Of a stretch of DNA of 64,000 nt, positions 8,678 to 16,422 are shown one piece after another (the first letter of the stretch is position 1; the number at the start of each line of letters is the position of its first letter). Origin of the DNA: Pseudomonas sp. PDM14 (GTDB lineage: Bacteria > Pseudomonadota > Gammaproteobacteria > Pseudomonadales > Pseudomonadaceae); assembly GCF_014851905.1 (NCBI RefSeq), contig NZ_JACVAQ010000002.1, positions 992,001 to 1,056,000 of the forward strand, written 5' to 3'. Position numbers and translations under genes: made by a program. The notes under the pieces were generated by a model. The model did no database searches and was not told the origin of the DNA. It was given only the letters and a program-made list of their open reading frames with translations.

Positions 8678-9214
8678 TCAGGCGCCCGTCTGCTTCACGG
8701 CGTCCAGCCACTCGCCCTCGAGCCGGTTCTGCTCGGGGTCGAGCCCCAGCGCCAGCATCGCCTCGCGGTGCTCATCGATCTCGCGAACCATCTGGCTCAG
8801 CTCGCTGGTGTTGCCGTCCAGCAGGTGCATCTGCGTCACGCCCAGGTGGTAGAAGCGCAGCAGCTTCATCGCCGCCGGGTCGCCAGCCGCCACACCGGTT
8901 TTCACGTGGTGCATGACGTTGGTCACGCGCATCAGGCTGCGCTTGAGGCGCCAGCCGTACACCGCCGGCGCCATGAACGGCCGCGGCCACAGGTACAGGC
9001 GCACCACCGCGACGGTCGTCGCCAGGCCGGCGAGCACGCCGATCAGGTTCCAGCGAAAATTGTCGCCGCCCGGCGTGCCGAACAGCTTCACCGTGACGGT
9101 GGACAGCAGCAGGGTGAAGAGGATGAAACCGGCGGCGAGGCACAGCGTGATGCGGCGCGTCTGCTGGCGGTAGGTTTCGGGATTCGTGGGCTGGATTTCG
9201 AACAGGCTGGTCAT
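8678..9214 (-). CDS. DUF3087 family membrane protein
   Basis: 178 residues. It begins MTSLFEIQPTNPETYRQQTR and has two transmembrane helices at about residues 23-43 and 57-78. A soluble C-terminal region follows (..LLRFYHLGVTQMHLLDGN..). This pattern matches DUF3087, a conserved family of unknown role in gammaproteobacteria. It lies 41 bases upstream of the hydrolase gene on the same strand. Confidence 0.8.
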   Translation of the reverse strand: MTSLFEIQPTNPETYRQQTRRITLCLAAGFILFTLLLSTVTVKLFGTPGGDNFRWNLIGVLAGLATTVAVVRLYLWPRPFMAPAVYGWRLKRSLMRVTNVMHHVKTGVAAGDPAAMKLLRFYHLGVTQMHLLDGNTSELSQMVREIDEHREAMLALGLDPEQNRLEGEWLDAVKQTGA

Positions 9215-9323
9215 GGCGATCCCGGCGGATAACGGAAGGTCGCCACCATGCCTGATCAGGCCCGGTGGGTCGAGCCCGGTGACGGCAAACCTTGACGTGC
9301 ATCAGTCACGACGCCGCGCCCAT

Positions 9324-9551
9324 TCAGTCGCCTTCACGGGTCGTCGCGATCAGCTCGACATGCCTGGCACCGGGTTCGACGCCAAGGCCCGTATCGCCGA
9401 ACAGGTGCCAGTCGTCACCGAAGGTTTCCACTGGGTGCATGGTGCGCTCGGCGCCGTTGCCACAGGCCAGCGAGCCGACCGGGCAATACAGGTCGCATCC
9501 CCAGCAGATGCGCTCGGGATGGGCCGGATGCAGGGGGAATTTCTTGGCCAT
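9324..9551 (-). CDS. DUF3079 small cysteine-containing protein
   Basis: 75 residues when started at ATG 9551 (MAKKFPLHPAHPERICWGCD). It has a conserved cysteine cluster, CWGCDLYCP followed by LACGNG, then TMHPVETFGDDWH. This is the DUF3079 pattern as I remember it. The four clustered cysteines suggest metal binding, but no function is established. The C-terminal about 25 residues after DDWH look less conserved. Confidence 0.75.
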   Translation of the reverse strand: MAKKFPLHPAHPERICWGCDLYCPVGSLACGNGAERTMHPVETFGDDWHLFGDTGLGVEPGARHVELIATTREGD

Positions 9552-9654
9552 GCTGCGCCTCGTGCAGGCTGCGATGGACACAGCCTACGCCGCGCGCTGG
9601 ATCGGCCCTTGATCTGGATCAGCCGCCGGCCAGCACATGACCTGCAACGGGCGC

Positions 9655-10752
9655 TTAGTGCACTTCGATGCGGTCGCGGCCGTTTTCCTTGGCCTTGTAC
9701 AACGCACGGTCGGCGCGATCGAGCATGCCCTGCGGGCTTTCATCGCCGCAGAACTGGGTGATGCCGAAACTGGCGGTCTTGCGCAGCACGGTGTCGAAGT
9801 CGAACTGACGGATGCGCTCTTGCAGGGTGATCGCCGCCGCGCGCGCCTGCGTTGCGTCGATTTCCGGGAGGATGATGAGGAATTCCTCGCCGCCCAGGCG
9901 ACCGACCTTGTCGATGCTGCGCACGTTGTCGCGCAGCAGCCGGGCGAACTGACGCAGCACGCTGTCGCCCACGGCGTGGCCGTGCTGGTCGTTGACCAGT
10001 TTGAAGTGATCGATGTCCAGCAGGATCACCGAGAACGGCGTGTCGTAGCGCTGCGCGCGGGCGATTTCCTCGGCGAAGAACTGGTCGATGCGCACGCGGT
10101 TCCACAGCCCGGTGAGGCCATCGAGACTGGCGCTCAGGGCCAGCTGGCTCTGGTGCAGGAACATGACCTTGTGCGCCTTCTCCATGACCAAGCCGCACAG
10201 CAGGCCGAAGGAGAACGCCGCGAGAATCCACAGGAAGTGCAACTGCTCCACCACCGCCTGCATCACGCCGGCCAGCGTGACGGCGAGCAGGACCAGCACG
10301 GAGATCGACGCTGTCACCAGGGCCTGGCGCAGGGTCAGGCCGGAGACGGTGAAGGTCCACATCAGGTTGAGGTACAGCTCGGGAACGAAGTGGGCGAAAT
10401 CGGGATTGCCGGCGTTGAACCCCAGGTTGGCGATCACCGCGCTCACCGGCGCCACGCCCAGCAGCACCAGCATCCAGCGCTGCGCACCCTCGTAGAAGCT
10501 CATCAGGCCCACGGCGAGCAGCGCCAGCGGCACCAGCACGCCATGCACCAGCAGGCGCAGGTCGTGGTGATCCGGCGCCACCCGCTGCTCGATGGCGGCG
10601 TAGATGAAATACAGCACCGTGGTCAGGAAGGCGACGGAGCGGATCTGCGGCAGTTTGGCCTGCCGGTACCAGCGGGCAAATTCCTGGTGCGTCGCCACGG
10701 GCAAGCCGTGCAACGGGTCCAGCGACCGCATCAGCCTATCGATCACACTCAC
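9655..10752 (-). CDS. Diguanylate cyclase (membrane GGDEF protein)
   Basis: 365 residues from GTG 10752, which has AGGAG six bases upstream. An alternative ATG at 10806 adds 18 residues but has no clear ribosome site. Six or so transmembrane helices span roughly residues 35-195. The cytoplasmic GGDEF domain has the active signature RLGGEEF, preceded five residues earlier by an RxxD inhibitory site (RSID). It should make c-di-GMP from two GTP at the inner membrane, with product feedback. It ends with a normal GGDEF C-terminus (..ADRALYKAKENGRDRIEVH). Its neighbour upstream is an HD-GYP protein, the opposing activity. Confidence 0.9.
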   Translation of the reverse strand: MSVIDRLMRSLDPLHGLPVATHQEFARWYRQAKLPQIRSVAFLTTVLYFIYAAIEQRVAPDHHDLRLLVHGVLVPLALLAVGLMSFYEGAQRWMLVLLGVAPVSAVIANLGFNAGNPDFAHFVPELYLNLMWTFTVSGLTLRQALVTASISVLVLLAVTLAGVMQAVVEQLHFLWILAAFSFGLLCGLVMEKAHKVMFLHQSQLALSASLDGLTGLWNRVRIDQFFAEEIARAQRYDTPFSVILLDIDHFKLVNDQHGHAVGDSVLRQFARLLRDNVRSIDKVGRLGGEEFLIILPEIDATQARAAAITLQERIRQFDFDTVLRKTASFGITQFCGDESPQGMLDRADRALYKAKENGRDRIEVH

Positions 10753-10886
10753 CGGGAACTCCTGTCCAGTGGCCAGATACATACCGTTCAGGGACGGTTC
10801 ATCCATATCGGCCGTTAGCGCCCAGGCATGAGCTCAAATTGCCATCACAGCGCATGACGTGTCGCAACAAGCTGCACCTACCGCAC

Positions 10887-12962
10887 TCAGACTGGCACGC
10901 CACACAGGTATTTTTCGATATCGAGTTCGTCGATCTGCTCGGGCCGCAGATGGCGCTGCGCATAGCGCAGAGGCAGGCCACTGCGCAGGAACAGGGCAAA
11001 CAGGTCGGCGTCGATATGCCCCTTGTCTCGCAGGTTGGCGAGGATGCCCACCGACTCGGACAGGGTCTTGGCCTTCTTGTAAGGCCGATCGGAAGCGGTA
11101 AGTGCCTCGAAGATGTCGGCAATGGCCATGATCCGGGCGGGAATCGACAGGCTGTCCCGGTCCAGCTTGCGCGGGTAGCCGGTGCCGAGCAGGGTCTCGT
11201 GGTGGGTGCCGGCGTATTCCGGCACACGCTTGAGGTTGGCCGGCAGCGGCAGGTATTCGAGCATGACGATGGTCTGGATGATGTGCTCGTTGATCTTGAA
11301 GCGTTCCTCCGCCGTCAGCGTGCCGCGGCTGACACTGAGGTTGTAGAGCTCACCAAAGTTGTAGAGGTGTTCCGGCACGCTGATCTGGAAGCCGTACTTC
11401 GGATCGAGCGCCTTGCTCGGCGGGCGCGGAAAGATGTGCTGCGGCTTGTCCGCCAGTAGCCGTTCAGTCGCCGGCAGCGGCACCGGCGGCAGATTCTGGA
11501 TGCGCATGGTCTCGTCCTGGGACAGGCCCAGTCGATCGTCGAAATGCCGCTGCCAGGTGTGCTCGCCAATGCGTTGCAGCATATCGATGCGCTCTGGCGC
11601 CATCAGCTCACTGCCGATATTGCAGTCGGCAACGAAGGCAAACTCGTCCTGCAATTGCTGGAACCGGCGCTGGTACTCGGCATCGGCAACGGCCTCCGGG
11701 ACACCGTCTCGGACGGCCTGCAGGCGGGCAATCTGCGCATCGCGCAGGAGCACCTCGAAGCGCATACGCACTTCGTGGATACGGTTGTAGATGGTCTCCA
11801 GCTTGGTGGCCTTGTCGACCACGTGCTCCGGGGTGGTGATCTTGCCGCAGTCGTGCAGCCAGGCGCCGATACGGAACTCCCGCCACTCGTCCGGCGTGTT
11901 GAAGCGGAATTCCGCCAGCGGCCCCTCACTGACTTCACAGGCCTCCTCGGCCAGCATCAGCGCGAGTGCCGGCACCCGCTCACAATGGGCGCCGGTGTAG
12001 GGGCTCTTGGCGTCGATGGCACCGGCGAGGATCTCGATCATTGCGTCGATCAGCGCATTCTGCGCATCCATCAGGTTCTGGTTTTCCAGGGCCACCGCAG
12101 CCTGGGATGCCAGGGCCTCGATGAAAGACAGTGACTGCTCGGAGAAAGCCACGACCTCACCGCTGTGCGGGTCCAGGGCGTTCATGAACTGCAGCACGCC
12201 GATGACGTCATCGTGGCGTGCCGCCAGCGGCACGGTGATCATCGATACGGTGCGATAGCCGGATTGGGCGTCGAAGTGGCGCGTGCCGCTCAGGTCGAAA
12301 CGCGCTTCGGCGTACACGTCGTCGATCACCACGGTGCGGTTGTGCAGTGCGGCATAGGTGGAAACGTGGGCTTCGTTGGGCGCACCGCTGAGGGGATCGT
12401 GTAGCGCGATCTCATCGGCCGGCAGCGTGTCATCCATGGAACGCAGGGCGAAACGCAAGGTGCCGTGACCGGTCTTCAGGTACATGGTCGCGGCTTCGGC
12501 GTTGCAGATCCGCTTGCCCTCCATGAGGATGTGCCGGAACAGCGCCTCGCGGTCACGTTCGGACGACAGCAGCAGGCCGTTTTCCACCAGGCTGGAGAGC
12601 TTCGACTGCGACTCTTGCAACGCCTGGGTCTGGCGCTGCAACGCGGCTTTCATGCTGCCGTGATTGCGGCTCAGGCAATCGACTTCGTAGAACACCGAGC
12701 CGCCTGGCGCGGGGCCGGAGAAATCCAGTTCACGGATGCGTCGGGTATCGTCGGCCAGGCTATCGAGGGTGGCATTGATGTTCTGCAGACAGGCCAGGGC
12801 CAGCGGCAGTGTGCACAGCAGGATGAGGATGCTGAGATACAACACGTGCAGGGGCGCCCAGCCAAATACCAACGCCAGTGCAGGCAGCAGTTGCATCACG
12901 AAAAACGTGGCGAGGACGATTGTCCAGTTCTTCAAGCGCAGCTTGAGAGGTCCCGAGGTCAT
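10887..12962 (-). CDS. GAF/HD-GYP domain phosphohydrolase with large insert
   Basis: 691 residues. Two transmembrane helices lie at about residues 11-60. A HAMP-like or coiled linker follows to about 120, then a GAF domain at about 125-300. An HD-GYP domain fills the rest. The HD motif is AWLHDCGK and the second half has HHETLLGTGYP. HD-GYP proteins hydrolyse c-di-GMP. Here the distance between HDCGK and HHE is about 217 residues, against roughly 75 in standard members as I know them, so there is an insert of about 140 residues. The D of the usual HHExxDGxGYP is replaced by L. It shares a 131-base divergent promoter region with the FecR gene. Confidence 0.88.
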   Translation of the reverse strand: MTSGPLKLRLKNWTIVLATFFVMQLLPALALVFGWAPLHVLYLSILILLCTLPLALACLQNINATLDSLADDTRRIRELDFSGPAPGGSVFYEVDCLSRNHGSMKAALQRQTQALQESQSKLSSLVENGLLLSSERDREALFRHILMEGKRICNAEAATMYLKTGHGTLRFALRSMDDTLPADEIALHDPLSGAPNEAHVSTYAALHNRTVVIDDVYAEARFDLSGTRHFDAQSGYRTVSMITVPLAARHDDVIGVLQFMNALDPHSGEVVAFSEQSLSFIEALASQAAVALENQNLMDAQNALIDAMIEILAGAIDAKSPYTGAHCERVPALALMLAEEACEVSEGPLAEFRFNTPDEWREFRIGAWLHDCGKITTPEHVVDKATKLETIYNRIHEVRMRFEVLLRDAQIARLQAVRDGVPEAVADAEYQRRFQQLQDEFAFVADCNIGSELMAPERIDMLQRIGEHTWQRHFDDRLGLSQDETMRIQNLPPVPLPATERLLADKPQHIFPRPPSKALDPKYGFQISVPEHLYNFGELYNLSVSRGTLTAEERFKINEHIIQTIVMLEYLPLPANLKRVPEYAGTHHETLLGTGYPRKLDRDSLSIPARIMAIADIFEALTASDRPYKKAKTLSESVGILANLRDKGHIDADLFALFLRSGLPLRYAQRHLRPEQIDELDIEKYLCGVPV

Positions 12963-13047
12963 ACAGCGGCCTGCCTTAAATTCCTTTTTGATCGAAATAG
13001 TGGCAATTCATGACGTTTGGATCTTGTATAACCATATCGTGCAGAAT

Positions 13048-13057
13048 TTGACGTCAA
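13048..13057. promoter_or_regulatory. Palindrome TTGACGTCAA in divergent promoter region
   Basis: A perfect 10-base palindrome sits between the HD-GYP gene (starts 12962, minus) and the fecR-like gene (starts 13094, plus). TTGACG could serve as a -35 element in either direction, or the palindrome could be an operator. No regulator can be named. Confidence 0.35.
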
Positions 13058-13093
13058 TTCACCTACGGAATCGATGCCAGCAGGGAGATTACT

Positions 13094-13546
13094 ATGTTTG
13101 CTTTGAAAAGAATCGGCTTCTATCTGTTCGCCAGCCTGCTGATGTCGCCCGCCCTCTCGGCTGCAGAGCAAAAGCCGATCATCGGCTATGTGATGAAAGT
13201 GCAGGGGGAAGCCTTCGTCCAGGAAAATGGCCAGCTACAACCCGCCGTCGTGGGCACCCCCCTGCACCTCGGCAGCCTGCTGAAAACCGGACCAACGGGC
13301 TCCATGGGCGTGACCCTGGAAGACAGCACGGTGATGTCCGTCGGGCCCCAAAGCGAGTTGTCCATCGACGCCTACGCGTTCGAGCCCAGCCAGGACTCGT
13401 TGCAGCTGAGCGCACGAATCACCCGCGGCACGCTCAACTACATCTCCGGCATCATCGCCAAGCTCAAGCCCGAAGCCGTGCAAATCAACACTCCGACCGG
13501 AACCATCGGCGTGCGGGGCACTCACTTCCTGGTCAAGGTCAGCTGA
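13094..13546 (+). CDS. Secreted FecR-domain protein
   Basis: 150 residues with a signal peptide (MFALKRIGFYLFASLLMSPA, cleaved near SAAEQ). The rest is a FecR-type domain: ..VQGEAFVQENGQLQPAVVGT.., ..GSLLKTGPTGSMGVTLEDST.., ending ..INTPTGTIGVRGTHFLVKVS. Unlike the FecR anti-sigma factor, it has no N-terminal cytoplasmic domain and no sigma gene adjoins it. Start ATG 13094 has GGGAG nine bases upstream. It is followed by an OmpA-like lipoprotein (14 bases) and faces a CHASE2 cyclase, a set often found together in proteobacteria. Confidence 0.87.
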   Translation: MFALKRIGFYLFASLLMSPALSAAEQKPIIGYVMKVQGEAFVQENGQLQPAVVGTPLHLGSLLKTGPTGSMGVTLEDSTVMSVGPQSELSIDAYAFEPSQDSLQLSARITRGTLNYISGIIAKLKPEAVQINTPTGTIGVRGTHFLVKVS

Positions 13547-13560
13547 GTTAGACGCCAAGC

Positions 13561-14160
13561 ATGCTCCGGTCCTTCCAACGCGGGTTGTTCCTGCTGTTCT
13601 TCGCCCTGCTCGCCTCCGGCTGCGCGTCGAGCAAATCCTATGTGGTGCTGATGGAAAGTCCGGACGGCAGCACCGGCGCGATCGTCGTCGAGACGGCCAA
13701 GGGCGTGACGCGCATCGACAAGCGCCAGCACGGCGTGGCACTGGATGGCGCGGACATGCAGACCTTCGCAGTGGAGCGCCCGCGCATCGACAAGGATTTT
13801 GCCGCAGCCATGGCGGCGCAGCCGGCCTTACCAAAAAGCTACCAGCTGTACTTCAAGACCGGCGGCACCGCACTGACCGAGCAGTCGCAGATCGCCGTAC
13901 AGGATCTGTTGCAGACCTTGCGCGACCGCGGCCCCTCGGCCGTATCGGTGATCGGCCATACCGACACCACCAGCGGCAGTGCCTGGAACGAAAAGCTCGG
14001 GTTACGCCGCGCGCAGCATATCGCCACGTTGCTGCAAGCCGCCGGCCTGCAGGCACTGGAGCTGATCGTCACCTCGCATGGCGAAAGCAACCTGCTGATC
14101 CCCACTCCCGATGAGACGCCGGAACCGAAGAACCGTCGGGTGGAAGTCACCATCCGCTAG
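13561..14160 (+). CDS. OmpA-family peptidoglycan-binding lipoprotein
   Basis: 199 residues with a lipoprotein signal (..FFALLASGC, lipidated Cys about residue 21). The C-terminal about 110 residues form an OmpA domain (..YQLYFKTGGTALTEQSQ.., ..VIGHTDTTSGSAWNEKLGLR.., ending ..PEPKNRRVEVTIR). It should sit in the outer membrane and bind peptidoglycan. It follows the FecR-domain gene by 14 bases, so the two are probably one operon. It converges on the CHASE2 cyclase with 14 bases between stops. Confidence 0.88.
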   Translation: MLRSFQRGLFLLFFALLASGCASSKSYVVLMESPDGSTGAIVVETAKGVTRIDKRQHGVALDGADMQTFAVERPRIDKDFAAAMAAQPALPKSYQLYFKTGGTALTEQSQIAVQDLLQTLRDRGPSAVSVIGHTDTTSGSAWNEKLGLRRAQHIATLLQAAGLQALELIVTSHGESNLLIPTPDETPEPKNRRVEVTIR

Positions 14161-14174
14161 CGTTTTGCGGGCAT

Positions 14175-16274
14175 CTACTTGCGGGTCATGACGAACGAAT
14201 CGCCCCGCTCCCCGGCACGCAGGCGCCCGGTATGGAAGGCCACCAGGCCATCATCGGGGCGCTGCTCATGCAGAAGCTCGAATGCCTCACGGGCACCTGC
14301 GGCATCGTCCGCCAACAGGCGGTAAGCCGCCTCGTAGAGGTCGTCCCGTTCACCGCCGATGCCCGCAGCCTGCAGCGGTTCGAACACCCGCAATGGTTGC
14401 CGCTTGCCCTTGAGCAGCACCTTGCCGACCGGCCGCATCGGCACCTGCGCGCACTGCTGGCGAATCACCTCGGAAACGCACAGGGCCGTGCCGATATGGG
14501 CGTTCAGGCCTTCGATGCGCGAGGTGGTGTTGACCGGATCACCGAGCGCGCGGTAGTCGAAAATCGTCGAACCGCCGAAGTTGCCCACCACCACCTCGCC
14601 GCTGTGCACGCCGATGCGCGTCTGTCCAAAGCGGACACCACGCGCCTGCAACTCGGCCGCATAGCGACGGGCGAAATGATGGATTTCCAGTGCACAGGCC
14701 AGCGCCCGCGCACAATGGTCCGGCTGCGCCAGCGGCGCGGAAAACATGATGGCCACCGCATCGCCAACGATACGGTCGAGCGTGCCTTCATGGCGAAACG
14801 CGATGGCGATGACTTCGTCGAGGTAGGCATTGAGCAAACTGACTACCGCTTCCGGCTCCTTGCGCTCGACCATTTCGGTGAAATCGGTGAGGTCGGTGAA
14901 GACGAAGCTGCAGGTCTGGCGTTGGCCGCCCAGAGTCAGCTGGCCGGGGTTCTCGACCAGGTGCTTGACCAGGTTGGGTGACACGTAGCGCGAGAACGCC
15001 TGACGGATCCAGCGCTGCTCCCGTTCGGCCGCCATGTGGCGGATCAGGCTCGCGGCGATGAAGACCAGCGCCAGGCCGAGCGCCGGGGTGAACAGGTCGA
15101 GCAGCAGGCGTTGACTGCTGAAGGCATACCAGGCCGCGGCGTTGAGCCCGACGAGAAGACCGAGGACGAGCAGTGCCGAAGCCAGCGCCTGCAGACGTAG
15201 CGCCAGCAGGCACACCAGCAGGCCGCCCAGAACCAGGCTCAGCGCTTCCACGGCGATGGCCCAGCCCGGCCGCTGCAGGTAACTGCCGGTGAGGATCTGC
15301 TCCAGCGCCTGGGCATGCACCTCGACACCGGGAATGATCCCGCCGAGCGGGCTGAAACGCAGGTCCTGCAACCCTTGGGCGGAGGTACCGACAATCGCGA
15401 TGCTGCCCGTCAGCGCCGCTGGTGCCTGCCCTGCCAGCACCTGCCAGGCGGGCACCGTGCGCGGGCCGTGCGAGCGGCTGAAATGCACCCAGAGTTCGCC
15501 CTCGGCGGTAGTCGGGATACTCAGGCGACCAATATCGATGCGTTCGACGCCCGCCGCGCCGGTCAAGGTGCGGTAGTGCGCGGCTCGCTGTTGCAAGCGC
15601 AGGGCCTCGGCAACCAGGGAGGGGCGAACAGCCTGGTCGACGCCGACGAGCAGCGGCACTCGACGCACCACGCCATCGCTATCGGGTCGGAACGTCAGCG
15701 TGCCGCTGCCGCTGGCCGCCTGCTCGAGCAATGACAATGGCCGGATCGCCCCCTGGAATGCGGGGAGATGACCGAGTACCGGGCCGCCTAGTTCGACCAG
15801 GCCGAAGCGGCTCAGCGGCAAACCGGCAGACGACGGTTTACGTTCGAGGGCGAAGCCCAGCACCACCTTGCTGCGCGCGATGGCCGCAGCAAGGCGGGCA
15901 TCATGACGGGGCAACGCGGCAAGTTGCTCCACGAGAGCGGCTGGCAGGTCGTCGCTGCGCATCAGCGCCTCGGGCGAGGTGCGGTCGGCCTCGGCGAAGA
16001 GCACGTCGAAAACGATGACTGCGGCGCCCGCTGCCTGCAGATGTTCCACCAACGCGGCGACCTGGGTGCGCGGCCATGGCCACTGGCCAATGCGCTGCAG
16101 GCTCTGCTCGTCGATATCGATGATGCGCACCGGCACGTCCTGATGCACCCGTGGCTGCCAGCGCTGGTATTGGTCGAACAGCGCGGTACGCAGGTTTTGC
16201 AACGGCAACGGTTGCCAGAGGAACACCGCCAGGCAAGCCAGCACAACCGTCAGGCATATCAGTACATTCGGCAT
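14175..16274 (-). CDS. CHASE2-domain class III adenylate/guanylate cyclase
   Basis: 699 residues from ATG 16274 (MPNVLICLTVVLACLAVFL); a longer frame to 16391 lacks support. One N-terminal membrane helix is followed by a large extracytoplasmic CHASE2 domain (about residues 35-330, with ..PVRIIDIDEQSLQRIGQWPW..). Three or four helices follow (about 335-425), then a class III cyclase domain (about 470-650). Metal-binding aspartates are in FVFTDLTDFTEM and in the IVGDA motif. The usual purine-contacting lysine in (D)KxxGD is arginine here (TLDRIVGDAVAIMF), so the nucleotide preference is open. It probably senses the envelope together with the converging FecR and OmpA proteins. Confidence 0.9.
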   Translation of the reverse strand: MPNVLICLTVVLACLAVFLWQPLPLQNLRTALFDQYQRWQPRVHQDVPVRIIDIDEQSLQRIGQWPWPRTQVAALVEHLQAAGAAVIVFDVLFAEADRTSPEALMRSDDLPAALVEQLAALPRHDARLAAAIARSKVVLGFALERKPSSAGLPLSRFGLVELGGPVLGHLPAFQGAIRPLSLLEQAASGSGTLTFRPDSDGVVRRVPLLVGVDQAVRPSLVAEALRLQQRAAHYRTLTGAAGVERIDIGRLSIPTTAEGELWVHFSRSHGPRTVPAWQVLAGQAPAALTGSIAIVGTSAQGLQDLRFSPLGGIIPGVEVHAQALEQILTGSYLQRPGWAIAVEALSLVLGGLLVCLLALRLQALASALLVLGLLVGLNAAAWYAFSSQRLLLDLFTPALGLALVFIAASLIRHMAAEREQRWIRQAFSRYVSPNLVKHLVENPGQLTLGGQRQTCSFVFTDLTDFTEMVERKEPEAVVSLLNAYLDEVIAIAFRHEGTLDRIVGDAVAIMFSAPLAQPDHCARALACALEIHHFARRYAAELQARGVRFGQTRIGVHSGEVVVGNFGGSTIFDYRALGDPVNTTSRIEGLNAHIGTALCVSEVIRQQCAQVPMRPVGKVLLKGKRQPLRVFEPLQAAGIGGERDDLYEAAYRLLADDAAGAREAFELLHEQRPDDGLVAFHTGRLRAGERGDSFVMTRK

Positions 16275-16422
16275 GGAAGGTCGTGAATGGGGCACGGGGT
16301 CGTCGGCTCCGGCGGGACGGAACACGGCGCCTGACGAGCAGGCGCCGCGGTTGCGCCACCATACGAGAAGGCACGCGGGCAAGGCAATCATGGCGGCCGC
16401 AGGGTGCGGCCGCTACCAACGA

